A stretch of DNA of 60,730 nt from a marine actinobacterium MedAcidi-G3. Its GTDB lineage: Bacteria; Actinomycetota; Acidimicrobiia; Acidimicrobiales; Poriferisodalaceae. Positions 1 to 7,360 of the stretch are shown here, piece after piece. Each line of letters opens with the position of its first letter. The stretch's first letter is position 1. Location: positions 1 through 60,730 of the forward strand of contig JUEP01000013.1 in the NCBI GenBank assembly GCA_000817105.1. The letters run 5' to 3'. The notes beneath the pieces are model-generated. The model had not been told where the DNA came from and did no database searches. It was given only the letters and a program-made list of their open reading frames with translations. Made by a program: the position numbers and the translations under genes.

Positions 1-1
1 C

Positions 2-829
2 CTACCTGTAGTGCTAACAGCAGTCGAGGCGGCCTGCACCGATCAATTCAACATCCATGGGCTGCTGTGTACGTTGTGGTTCTCGGGACCAATCGTCATC
101 GTGAACGGTCCGATCCGGAATCGAATTGGCATGAACGTTGACAAAAATGCCTTAGGACAAGGGAACCGGGCCAACTCCACTATAGGACGAGCCCTTCAGT
201 TAGTGATCCGAAACGTTGGTGGAGGCAAGCCTGGTATTGGTGGGATCGATCGCTCCGCTTTGGGGGCGCCATCCAAAGTTGGCTGGTGCTTCGGTGAAGA
301 CGAGGAAAGTCTCCCTGATGGTTGGCCGCCGTTGTCGGTAAGTCGCGGATTCCTTGAAGGCGAGGACACAGTTACTTTGTTCGCAGGACACGGACCCGTC
401 GGATGTATCGATCAGATTTCTCGGACCCCGGAATCTCTAGTCCGAACTTTGGCGCAACAGTTGCAGTGTGTAGGAAATCGGAAGCTGCCGGGCGAGGCCA
501 TGGTCGTAATGACGCCAGAGCACATGAATGTTTTTTCGGGAGCTGGTTGGTCAAAAGAGAAGTTCTATGAAGAACTCGAACCCCTGTTAGAGATGGACCC
601 CGAAGTATCGGCAAGGGGAGCGTTAGGTATCGAGGAGGGAATTCCTACCTCGGGAGACGAGGAAACCGTTTTTGGGTCAAGTTCGGGACGAGCTATACGG
701 AAGCTGCCAGAGTGGTCACCCATGATTGTTCGCGCCGGTGGGGGAGCGGGTGGCTTCTCAGCCATCTTGGAAGGTTGGGTGCCGGGCGCAAAGGGAAGCA
801 CGCCGATCACCCGGCGCATCGAGCCGTAG
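2..829 (+). CDS. Conserved protein of UGSC-linked family, 5' end cut by window edge
   Basis: The reading frame is open back to base 2, so the true start lies outside the window; the visible part is about 276 residues. A conserved core is recognisable from memory: GPIRNRIGMN, then a GNRANSTIGRAL stretch, a Gly-rich turn, a segment with WCFGEDEE, and a PLSVSRGF segment followed by a short hydrophobic strand. I associate this pattern with large uncharacterised proteins often encoded beside small UGSC-motif (seleno)proteins. If that holds, the UGSC partner should be just upstream of base 1. No catalytic function is established. No signal peptide or membrane span is visible in the part present. 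Family recall is moderate; the reading frame itself is solid. Confidence 0.75.
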   Translation, partial: LPVVLTAVEAACTDQFNIHGLLCTLWFSGPIVIVNGPIRNRIGMNVDKNALGQGNRANSTIGRALQLVIRNVGGGKPGIGGIDRSALGAPSKVGWCFGEDEESLPDGWPPLSVSRGFLEGEDTVTLFAGHGPVGCIDQISRTPESLVRTLAQQLQCVGNRKLPGEAMVVMTPEHMNVFSGAGWSKEKFYEELEPLLEMDPEVSARGALGIEEGIPTSGDEETVFGSSSGRAIRKLPEWSPMIVRAGGGAGGFSAILEGWVPGAKGSTPITRRIEP

Positions 830-897
830 GTTTCATAGATGCTTCTCTCGAAATTCGGTTCGAGGAGTCCGGCAAAGACGCTGGTACCATCGGGCTT

Positions 898-1128
898 GTG
901 TTGACTTGGATTGTCGGTGCCTTGCACCTAGTTTCTGCCTTTTCTCTTATAGCGCTGGTGCTTTTGCATAGCGGCAAAGGTGGCGGTGTTTCCGATATGT
1001 TCGGAGGAAGCGTGGGAGCGACCGCAGCAGGTTCGACTGTTGCTGAGAAGAACCTCAGTCGTATAACTGTGGTGGTAGCGGTTACCTTTGCCTTTACCAC
1101 ACTCATTCTGGGACTGCTGCTGGCTTAA
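898..1128 (+). CDS. secG: Preprotein translocase subunit SecG
   Basis: SecG is a small membrane subunit of the SecYEG protein-export channel. The 76-residue product has the expected two hydrophobic helices (about residues 2-24 and 54-76) joined by a loop with the family signature HSGKGGGVSDMFGG, near residues 24-37. The start is set at GTG 898 because the family begins just before the first helix and 76 residues matches usual SecG length; TTG 901 is an alternative. The frame stays open upstream to 712, but that extension overlaps the preceding gene and does not look like SecG. In actinobacteria secG usually follows glycolytic genes; here the upstream neighbour is a UGSC-linked protein. A tRNA gene follows. 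Confidence 0.9.
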   Translation: MLTWIVGALHLVSAFSLIALVLLHSGKGGGVSDMFGGSVGATAAGSTVAEKNLSRITVVVAVTFAFTTLILGLLLA

Positions 1129-1165
1129 GCCGCCAAAGTCATTCCAAAGGCCCCATTTTCCTATG

Positions 1166-1193
1166 TTGGCAACCTCTGTCTCATTGGTAGAGT
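1166..1193 (+). promoter_or_regulatory. Probable sigma-70-type promoter for tRNA-Leu
   Basis: TTGGCA (1166-1171) and TAGAGT (1188-1193) are separated by 16 bases and lie about 30 bases upstream of the tRNA. Initiation would fall near 1200, giving a short 5' leader that contains the palindrome at 1202-1217. This is a pattern match only. Confidence 0.4.
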
Positions 1194-1201
1194 AGGGCTT
1201 C

Positions 1202-1217
1202 TTCCGAGATCTCGGAA
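1202..1217. repeat. 16-base perfect palindrome just upstream of tRNA-Leu
   Basis: TTCCGAGATCTCGGAA equals its own reverse complement and ends 4 bases before the mature tRNA 5' end. In RNA it could fold as a 5-bp stem (UUCCG/CGGAA) with a 6-base loop inside the tRNA leader. As DNA it could be a dimeric protein site. No U-tract follows, so it is not a terminator for secG. Confidence 0.6.
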
Positions 1218-1221
1218 CTGC

Positions 1222-1309
1222 GTCGGAGTGGCGGAATTGGCAGACGCGCTAGACTAAGGATCTAGTGCCCGTTAAGGGTGTGGGGGTTCAAGTCCCCCCT
1301 CCGACACCA
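1222..1309 (+). tRNA. tRNA-Leu, anticodon AAG (CCA encoded)
   Basis: A class II tRNA with acceptor stem GTCGGAG (1222-1228) pairing CTCCGAC (1299-1305), discriminator A at 1306 and an encoded CCA at 1307-1309. The anticodon stem CTAGA/TCTAG encloses loop CTAAGGA (1254-1260), which puts AAG at 1256-1258, reading CUU. A long variable arm (about 1266-1283) and a GGGGG-TTCAAGT-CCCCC T arm fit leucine identity. Most bacterial leucine sets use GAG here; A34 outside tRNA-Arg is uncommon and would normally need deamination to inosine. The 3' end lies 1 base from the end of the convergent alcohol dehydrogenase gene. Confidence 0.95.
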
Positions 1310-1310
1310 A

Positions 1311-2414
1311 TTACTCGAAGTCGATGACGGTACGCCCTTGGGTGCCGCTCAGCATGGCGTCAAGTCCTTGCTGTACTTGCGCAATTGGTACCCTTTTTGA
1401 AATCAGTCTGTCTATGGGAAGCTGGCCCTCTAAGTAAGCAAAGCAAAGGTCCCCGATAGCTTTGGCTGAATCAGTTGCCGCGTAGTAGCTCCCCTTAATC
1501 GATTTCTCGGAGCGAATGAAATCGGCTGTAAAAATACGAGTTGCTTCCGACTCGTTTGGAATTCCCACGCATACCAAAGTGCCTCCGCGTCTAACGGCCC
1601 TTAGCCATGACTGTTGTAAGCCTGGGCTGCCAACTGCTTCGATTACTACATCGACACCCACACCGTTTGTAACGTCGAGGACCTTCTCTATTGCTCCTTC
1701 ATCGGCGACAAGGAAATCCGTCGCACCCAAATCGACAGCCAAGGTTTCTTTTTCGGGCTCCCGATCAACAGCGATTATCTCTGCTGCTCCGGCCATATGG
1801 GCACCCATGATTGCGCTTAACCCAACACCGCCAGCGCCGACCACTGCGACTGAGTCTCCCTCTGATAGCTCCCCACGGTGAATTGCTGCTCCTACGCCTG
1901 TTGCTACACCGCATCCGATTAGGGCGGCAACCTCGAATGGCACGAAGTCTGGGATTGGCTGGCAACTTGCTTCGGACACGACCATGTGGTCTGCCCATGT
2001 TGAGATGCCGCAATAGTGCATTATTGGGTCGCCGTCTCGTGAGATTCGACTGGTTCCGTCTGTGAGGTAGCCACTCCATATTCGTTGAAGGCCTTCGGAA
2101 CAGAGATGTCTTTGTTGCCGCTCGCAATAAAAGCATTTGCCGCAGCTTGGGATCCAGTTGAGAGCCACCCGGTCTCCAACCCGTACCCTGTTCACGTTTT
2201 GTCCTACGGCAACTACTTCGCCAGCACCTTCATGGCCCAGAACGCAAGGAATCTGGGCATCGTGATGTCCTGAAATCGCATGTTGATCGCTGTGACATAT
2301 TCCGGCTGCACCCATAGCCACTAGCACCTCTCCGTCGAGAGGTCCCGCAAGTTGAAGAGTCTCCACTTGAACTGGGCCGCCGACGGTGGTCAGTGTGACT
2401 GCTTGGATGTCCAT
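1311..2414 (-). CDS. Zinc-dependent alcohol dehydrogenase (MDR superfamily, class III-like)
   Basis: The 367-residue product has the whole medium-chain alcohol dehydrogenase plan. Catalytic-zinc ligands are in GICHSDQHA (about residue 40) and GHEGAGEV (about 61), the four structural-zinc cysteines in CGKCFYCERQQRHLC (about 91-105), and the Rossmann motif GAGGVGLSA near residue 193 is followed by an acidic residue typical of NAD(H) binding. The length and motif spacing resemble class III and NDMA-dependent actinobacterial alcohol dehydrogenases, so it probably oxidises a primary alcohol or hemiacetal-type adduct with NAD. The ATG at 2414 gives the normal N-terminus. It stands alone, convergent with the tRNA gene; the upstream gap holds an inverted repeat. 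Substrate is not predictable. Confidence 0.9.
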   Translation of the reverse strand: MDIQAVTLTTVGGPVQVETLQLAGPLDGEVLVAMGAAGICHSDQHAISGHHDAQIPCVLGHEGAGEVVAVGQNVNRVRVGDRVALNWIPSCGKCFYCERQQRHLCSEGLQRIWSGYLTDGTSRISRDGDPIMHYCGISTWADHMVVSEASCQPIPDFVPFEVAALIGCGVATGVGAAIHRGELSEGDSVAVVGAGGVGLSAIMGAHMAGAAEIIAVDREPEKETLAVDLGATDFLVADEGAIEKVLDVTNGVGVDVVIEAVGSPGLQQSWLRAVRRGGTLVCVGIPNESEATRIFTADFIRSEKSIKGSYYAATDSAKAIGDLCFAYLEGQLPIDRLISKRVPIAQVQQGLDAMLSGTQGRTVIDFE

Positions 2415-2448
2415 TTCTAGTCCCCAATAGTTTCAATATGTAAAGAGT

Positions 2449-2570
2449 AAGACGGTTTAGGTCAAGGCTAGAGAAATGTTTGGTTGGTGGGCTTAATGGC
2501 GAGATCCTTAGATGGTCGTGCTTATGTACGAGCTGAGTCGGCAGGTTATCTAATTCTACAAAACCGTCTT
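2449..2570. repeat. 10-base inverted repeat with 102-base spacer
   Basis: AAGACGGTTT at 2449-2458 is the exact reverse complement of AAACCGTCTT at 2561-2570. Both arms lie in the gap between the alcohol dehydrogenase start and the DsrE-like gene end. They could mark two half-sites of a looping regulator or the base of a folded RNA. Nothing else confident was seen in 2415-2602 except the short frame at 2496-2606. Confidence 0.45.
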
Positions 2571-2606
2571 TTCTTGCTGAGGCCCTTGGACCCGCTGGCG
2601 AACTAA
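2496..2606 (+). CDS. Possible 36-residue small protein
   Basis: An ATG at 2496, preceded 9 bases upstream by a GGTGG-like ribosome site, opens 36 codons ending in TAA (2604-2606). The product is Arg/Leu-rich with a central hydrophobic patch and no recognised motif. It overlaps the convergent DsrE-like gene by 4 bases and contains the right arm of the inverted repeat. The frame is short enough to occur by chance, so it is a weak candidate. Confidence 0.22.
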   Translation: MARSLDGRAYVRAESAGYLILQNRLFLLRPLDPLAN

Positions 2607-2995
2607 TAGGTGAGGACTACGTCGGCTTGGCTACTTAGGGCCACTACGCCCGGAGGACCACTCCAGTTCAGATCCAAACCTGCGATGAGGACCTCATGGG
2701 CATTGTCAGGTGTAACTCCTACTACCTCTTGGGAACCAGTCGAGCAGTAGATCCCTTGAGCTTGATCGATCAATGTTTGCATCATCGACTTGCACCACCC
2801 GGTTTCTTGAGAAACATGTTGGTCCAACGAGGTAATAAATTCTTCGTGTAATAACCGAACAGCGTGAGAGGCAAAAAAGATGTCTACGGTGTGTCCATCG
2901 ATAGCTGCCTGTGCGGCGCATGCGATACCGATAACGCATTTTCGGGGATCTACCTCCGGGTCGGTTGATATTTGTACGAAGTAGTTCTTGGCCAT
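2603..2995 (-). CDS. DsrE/DsrF-like family protein
   Basis: This 130-residue protein resembles the small cytoplasmic DsrE/DsrF-like fold, which carries out sulfur relay or thiol-redox roles in characterised members. The N-terminal strand KNYFVQIS is followed by a Cys-containing helix (RKCVIGIACAAQA), a hydrophobic strand HTVDIFFAS and a later strand GIYCST, the order seen in this family. The start is set at ATG 2995 (MAKNYF), with AAGGG about 13 bases upstream; the frame extends 28 codons further, but that part has no family match. It is isolated between a PPOX protein and an alcohol dehydrogenase. Which cysteine, if any, is active cannot be told. Confidence 0.7.
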   Translation of the reverse strand: MAKNYFVQISTDPEVDPRKCVIGIACAAQAAIDGHTVDIFFASHAVRLLHEEFITSLDQHVSQETGWCKSMMQTLIDQAQGIYCSTGSQEVVGVTPDNAHEVLIAGLDLNWSGPPGVVALSSQADVVLTY

Positions 2996-3193
2996 AGAAG
3001 TATTGCCCTTGATCGTCGGCTGTTGAAGGCAGGATATTGCCTTTGGATACCTCGGAGCCAACCGAATTTTTCGCTGCAAGAAGACAAATTGAACCGAGGT
3101 TGTTCGCTTCGAGCGATAAGCAATTATGAGCCGAAACTAATGGCTAGGGTCAGAGACACTGGAGGTAAACTCGATGAGTTCTTCTGACAAGAG

Positions 3194-3649
3194 TTATCTG
3201 GCCGCGGGTTGATTGCCTATCACGCGAGTTGGGGTGACGAGAACCGCTGCTCTTCTACTCCGAATCATTTCGGCGTCGTATTCGTCGAAATCGTCGTGTG
3301 TTCCACCGGCTGCCTGATAAATCTCACGTAGCAGAAGGCGCAATGCTTCTGCGTCGACCGAGTCGACGTTGTCATCCGGTCCGATGAGCTCAGCTTTTCC
3401 GGTAGCAGCTACCCAATTCCAGCCCCTTCGCACAGCGATTGTGACCTCGGACCCTCTCCTCACATGCCGGAGGCGAGCTGCTGTTCCGACAGAGACCAAC
3501 GCTACGCACTCAATGCCCGAAAGGGGATGGCGGATTATTCCGCAGTTTGCGATGCTGGATAGGACACGACCGTCTTGCTGGACTGTACTAATCGTTGCAA
3601 GGCCAGTTTCATCTGCGAGGAAGCGGTGTAAGTCATCAAGGTTAGGCAT
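3194..3649 (-). CDS. PPOX-class F420/FMN-dependent split-barrel protein
   Basis: The 151-residue product matches the pyridoxamine-phosphate-oxidase-like split beta-barrel of actinobacterial TIGR03618-type proteins. It opens with a short helix, then GLATISTVQQDGRVLSS, the paired strands ECVALVSVGT and the RRGSEVTIAVRRGWNWVAATGKAEL core. A late RAAVLVTPTRVIG strand closes the barrel. Family members bind F420 or FMN and reduce small substrates; the reaction here is unknown. The ATG at 3649 fits family N-termini. A small TGA-interrupted frame lies upstream on the same strand. Confidence 0.8.
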   Translation of the reverse strand: MPNLDDLHRFLADETGLATISTVQQDGRVLSSIANCGIIRHPLSGIECVALVSVGTAARLRHVRRGSEVTIAVRRGWNWVAATGKAELIGPDDNVDSVDAEALRLLLREIYQAAGGTHDDFDEYDAEMIRSRRAAVLVTPTRVIGNQPAAR

Positions 3650-3759
3650 CAGAGATTCAACCTTCGGCTGTTATTGCACGAAATTGTAGTCAGGAGCGAA
3701 AGAGCGATCGCTATACAAAGATATATGGTCGATGTTACCCAAGTTTGTTTCGCTGCGTT

Positions 3760-3999
3760 TTATGGAGCTGGCAGAATCTGGAGTTGCTCGGCGAGAGGAA
3801 GATCCATAAAGGCTTCATACTCAAGCATGAATTGCTTGATGTTGAGAGCACATACTTGGACCAATGCGCCATCTATACCTAATTCGAATACCAGTGGGAA
3901 GAACTCTCCAGGTCGTCGACGGATCCGCAAGACACCAACAGGAAGCTCGCAATAAGAAAAAACTGTTCATGCTGGGCCAGGGCGGCACTCAGGGCACAT
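3760..3999 (-). pseudogene. Small Cys-rich coding frame interrupted by one in-frame TGA (pseudogene, frameshift or selenoprotein)
   Basis: Reading minus from ATG 3999 gives 80 codons to TAA (3762-3760), with a single in-frame TGA as codon 11 (3969-3967). The N-terminus is MCPECRPGPA with a CxxC pair. After TGA comes TVFSYCELPVGVLRIRRR and then a mixed hydrophobic/charged stretch to QLQILPAP. Codon choice looks like neighbouring genes, and AAGG with GAG sits just upstream of the ATG. Three readings are possible: a true nonsense mutation, a one-base indel in the T6 run at 3957-3962 (an ATG at 3970 enters the long frame if one T is removed), or selenocysteine. A GCGAG/CUUGC stem starts about 15 bases after TGA, within the usual bacterial SECIS distance. 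I do not recognise the family. It lies upstream of the PPOX gene on the same strand. Confidence 0.5.
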
Positions 4000-4043
4000 A
4001 ATCTCGACCTTAGAGTTGTTGTTGACGCAAGGTGGAGCGAGGA

Positions 4044-4130
4044 ATGGGCGAAGCTGTTTGTTTTATGGTTCTGGTAATCGCTGTTGCGGGGGCAGGATTG
4101 TGGAAGTTGAAGCTACTCAAAAAGTTGTAA
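4044..4130 (+). CDS. Possible 28-residue single-span membrane microprotein
   Basis: ATG 4044 has a good GGTGGAG ribosome site 6 bases upstream (4031-4037). The 28-residue product has one hydrophobic helix (about residues 5-19) followed by a Lys/Leu tail, KLKLLKKL, the inside-positive shape of tiny membrane proteins. It lies about 90 bases upstream of the metallo-hydrolase on the same strand. No homologue comes to mind and the frame is short, so it is a candidate only. The rest of 3650-4222, apart from this and the interrupted minus-strand frame, shows nothing clear. Confidence 0.3.
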   Translation: MGEAVCFMVLVIAVAGAGLWKLKLLKKL

Positions 4131-4222
4131 ACCTTCCTCGGTCTCCAATGTTGGTGACTGCGGCGGATCCTGCGGTCATTTAGAGGAGTGATTCGCGAAA
4201 TCGAGGTTCACTCTGACAACAT

Positions 4223-5050
4223 ATGGTTATGGAAATCGTTCTAACTGGAACAGGAAGTCCATTGCCTGATGCCAATCGCGCAGGGCCATCGACCTTGCTC
4301 AAGGCGGGAGAGAATCACGTTTTGGTCGACGCAGGACGCGGAGTGGTGATGAGAATGGCTGCTGCCGGATCTCTGCCAATGTTCTTGAGCGGAGTGCTCT
4401 TGACTCACCTGCATAGCGATCACGTTTGTGATCTCAATGATGTGATCACAACTCACTGGGTTATGAGTCAAGGTAACGGCACACTGGCTATCTATGGACC
4501 GCCAGGCACCCAAGAATTCGTTGACCGCCAGATTCATGCACTCGAGGCAGACATTGGTTATCGAATCGAGCATCACGATCAATTAACCAATGGGCCCAAG
4601 GTCGACATTACCGAACTCTCCCCAGGAGCCGAATTCTCCATAAATGATTTCAGGGTTACTGCTGCCGCTACCGAGCACGCACCGGTACGACCAACGCTTG
4701 GGTACCGATTTGAGAATGAATCAGCAGTGGCAGCGCTCGTAGGAGACACTCTTCCATGTGAGGGAGTCGATGGACTGGCAGCGTCAGCAGACGCGTACGT
4801 CCAAACGGTGATTCGCAGCGATCTACTGAAATTGAGCTCAAATTCGATGCTTCTCGACATTTTGGATTACCACTCTGACGTCGAAGATGCTGCTCGAACC
4901 GCGGAGCGAGTTGGGGTTAAGCGTCTTGTATTGACCCATATGGTTCCAGCGCCAACGCCTGACCGGTATTTCGAGTGGATCGACTTAGCAAAAAAACATT
5001 TTGATGGTGAAGTGCTCATAGGCGATGACCTGACAACTATTTCGATCTAA
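4223..5050 (+). CDS. MBL-fold metallo-hydrolase (RNase Z / arylsulfatase-like)
   Basis: The 275-residue product begins with MEIVLTGTGSPLP, the usual first strand of RNase Z-type metallo-beta-lactamase-fold hydrolases. It carries the zinc signature HLHSDHVCD (about residues 62-70), VLVDAGRG before it, a later His near ATEHAP and a C-terminal LTHMVPAP. The two-zinc site is therefore complete. Members cleave phosphodiesters, sulfate esters or lactones, so substrate is uncertain. ATG 4223 or 4229 could start it. The sulfatase begins 8 bases downstream on the same strand, so they are probably co-transcribed, which favours a role in ester hydrolysis alongside desulfation. Confidence 0.85.
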   Translation: MVMEIVLTGTGSPLPDANRAGPSTLLKAGENHVLVDAGRGVVMRMAAAGSLPMFLSGVLLTHLHSDHVCDLNDVITTHWVMSQGNGTLAIYGPPGTQEFVDRQIHALEADIGYRIEHHDQLTNGPKVDITELSPGAEFSINDFRVTAAATEHAPVRPTLGYRFENESAVAALVGDTLPCEGVDGLAASADAYVQTVIRSDLLKLSSNSMLLDILDYHSDVEDAARTAERVGVKRLVLTHMVPAPTPDRYFEWIDLAKKHFDGEVLIGDDLTTISI

Positions 5051-5058
5051 AGGACCCC

Positions 5059-7338
5059 TTGCAACCACGACCGTTACCTTCGTTTGAAGGACGAATAGGC
5101 AAAACCCTGGAAGATTCCGTCCCGCATTATCCAGTGAGGCCCCATCCGGGTTCAGATTCTCCCAATGTTGTTATTGTCTTGATCGATGACACAGGATTCG
5201 CTCAGCTAGGTTGTTTCGGTTCAGATATAGACACCCCGAACATAGACGCACTGGCTACTGGCGGTTTGCAGTTCACAAACTTCCACGTGACACCACTCTG
5301 TTCGCCCACCCGAGCAGCCCTTTTGACCGGTCGTTCACAGCACAGCGTGGGCATGAGGTCTGTTTCCAATCACCAAACAGGATTTCCTCACCAGCTTGGC
5401 CACATCTCAAACCACGCAGCAACTATTGCTGAGGTATTGCAGTCAGAGGGCTACGCGACATTTTGTGCAGGAAAGTGGCACCTTGCTCCAACAAACGATA
5501 TATCTGCTGCAGGTCCCTTTGACCAGTGGCCCCTTGCCAGAGGATTTCAGCGCTTTTACGGCTTCCTCGAGGGTGAGACGGACCAGTTTTACCCTGAACT
5601 TGTAGTGGACAATCACCACATTGAGCCACCTGGCAAACCTGAAGATGGTTATCACCTAAGTGCAGATTTGGTTAATCAGCTACTGCGCATGATCAATGAC
5701 AGTAAAGGTATTCGGCCTGACCGGCCGTTCTTTGCCTATTTGCCATTCGGGGCGACGCATGCTCCGCATCAAGCTCCTGAGCCTTTTCTTCAAAAATACC
5801 GGGGCAGGTATGACGAAGGGTGGGATGTGGCACGCGAGCGTTGGTATGCGAAGCAGTTAGAGCTTGGGGTGACGTCAGCGTCAACGCAACTAGCGCCAAG
5901 GAATGAAGGGGTTGAAGCTTGGGATCAACTTCCCGAGAATCATCAGAGGTTTGCAGCCCGCTTACAGGAGGCGTTCGCAGCATTTTTGGATCACACAGAC
6001 ACACAGGTCGGAAGGCTGGTGGACGGGCTCCAAAGGATGGGGGAGCTTGAGAATACTATTTTTCTCTTTTTGGCTGACAATGGCGCCTCGCAAGAGGGGG
6101 GCCCTTACGGGGTCATGCATGAGATGAAGTTCTTTAATGGCGTGTTCGATTCACCGGATGAACTAATTACGCACATCGAAGACATAGGCGGTCCTCACAG
6201 TCACTCGAATTACCCGTGGGGTTGGGCGCAATGCGGAAATACCCCCTTCAAGTGGTACAAGCAGAACACTCATGAGGGTGGCGTGCATGTCCCTATGATT
6301 TTGCATTGGCCCGCGGGAATTGATTCGAAGGAATTGGGTACGTTACGGAATCAATTCATCAATGTTTCTGACGTTGTCCCAACCTTGTATGAGTTACTGG
6401 GGATCACGGCACCGGATTCGTATAAGGGGCATGAGCAAATCCCCATCACAGGGGCGTCTTTCGCCTCCGTTCTTAACTCTGCTGAAGCCCCGGCGACGAA
6501 TAGATTGCAGTACTTCGAACAGTTTGGGTCGAGAGCTTTGATAGCTGAGCAAGAGGGAGTTACTTGGAAGGCCGTCACGCGACATCAAAAGGGGGCCTCC
6601 TTTGAAGATGACCAGTGGGAGCTCTACAACCTGTCGGTCGATCAGTCTGAATGCGATGATTTGGCGGTTACAAGCCCCGAAAAACTAGAGGAATTGATTG
6701 ATCTGTGGTGGGAACAGGCGGAATTGCACGGTGTGCTGCCGCTCGATGACCGGACCATTGAACTATTTGGGTCTCGGCTAGATGACCATTCGCCGCACCC
6801 CACACACCGGAAATACAGGTATAGGCCTCCCATGTCTCCGATACCCGCACAAGTTGCACCTTCTCCCTCTGGTCGCTCATGGGAGCTGAAGGCTCGAGTG
6901 GCGTACAAAAGTGGGGACGAAGGAGTTTTGTACGCAATGGGAAACGAGAACTCGGGCATCACTGTATTCATTCAAGGCGAACGCTTAGTCATCGACTACA
7001 ACGCTTTCAACGATCACACGCTGTTGGAGTCAAGTCATCCACTGCTAGAAGGTGAGAATAATCTCTCCGTGGTGGTGACTAGGACCAAGGGTAGAGAGGG
7101 ATTGATTGAAGTTCTGGTTAATGGCGTTGCTTGTGGCTCGGCTGAGCTTTCGTTCATGATGAGAATGATTAGTTCTATTGGAGCAAGCGTAGGGATGGAT
7201 CGCGGCTCGGCAGTTTCAACACGCTACGAGAGCCCATATCCCTTTACGGGCGCCATCGAGGACCTCACGATTCAGCTTGGGCGAAGAACCATGAATGAAG
7301 AGAAAGCGAAGGCTGAAGCAGAAATATCGCGTCAGTAG
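5059..7338 (+). CDS. Arylsulfatase-type sulfatase (type I, formylglycine)
   Basis: The 759-residue product hydrolyses sulfate esters if typical of type I sulfatases. The signature CSPTRAALLTGR has Cys81 as the residue converted to formylglycine, with metal-binding Asp pair LIDDTGF at residues 43-44 and GKWHLAP further on. Later NGASQEGG and HEGGVHVPMI segments complete the metal and sulfate site. The C-terminal 150 residues form an extra beta-rich domain seen in long arylsulfatases. There is no signal peptide, so it should act in the cytoplasm. The TTG at 5059 with an AAAGGA ribosome site is the only start upstream of the conserved domain; an upstream metallo-hydrolase ends 8 bases before. 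A sulfatase-maturing enzyme must be encoded elsewhere. Confidence 0.92.
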   Translation: MQPRPLPSFEGRIGKTLEDSVPHYPVRPHPGSDSPNVVIVLIDDTGFAQLGCFGSDIDTPNIDALATGGLQFTNFHVTPLCSPTRAALLTGRSQHSVGMRSVSNHQTGFPHQLGHISNHAATIAEVLQSEGYATFCAGKWHLAPTNDISAAGPFDQWPLARGFQRFYGFLEGETDQFYPELVVDNHHIEPPGKPEDGYHLSADLVNQLLRMINDSKGIRPDRPFFAYLPFGATHAPHQAPEPFLQKYRGRYDEGWDVARERWYAKQLELGVTSASTQLAPRNEGVEAWDQLPENHQRFAARLQEAFAAFLDHTDTQVGRLVDGLQRMGELENTIFLFLADNGASQEGGPYGVMHEMKFFNGVFDSPDELITHIEDIGGPHSHSNYPWGWAQCGNTPFKWYKQNTHEGGVHVPMILHWPAGIDSKELGTLRNQFINVSDVVPTLYELLGITAPDSYKGHEQIPITGASFASVLNSAEAPATNRLQYFEQFGSRALIAEQEGVTWKAVTRHQKGASFEDDQWELYNLSVDQSECDDLAVTSPEKLEELIDLWWEQAELHGVLPLDDRTIELFGSRLDDHSPHPTHRKYRYRPPMSPIPAQVAPSPSGRSWELKARVAYKSGDEGVLYAMGNENSGITVFIQGERLVIDYNAFNDHTLLESSHPLLEGENNLSVVVTRTKGREGLIEVLVNGVACGSAELSFMMRMISSIGASVGMDRGSAVSTRYESPYPFTGAIEDLTIQLGRRTMNEEKAKAEAEISRQ

Positions 7339-7360
7339 TCGTTAGGTGTATTTAACTAAT

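Noticed and set aside
3674-3955. 93-codon plus-strand frame
   Set aside because: It lies opposite the interrupted minus-strand gene, which has better protein character and codon use.
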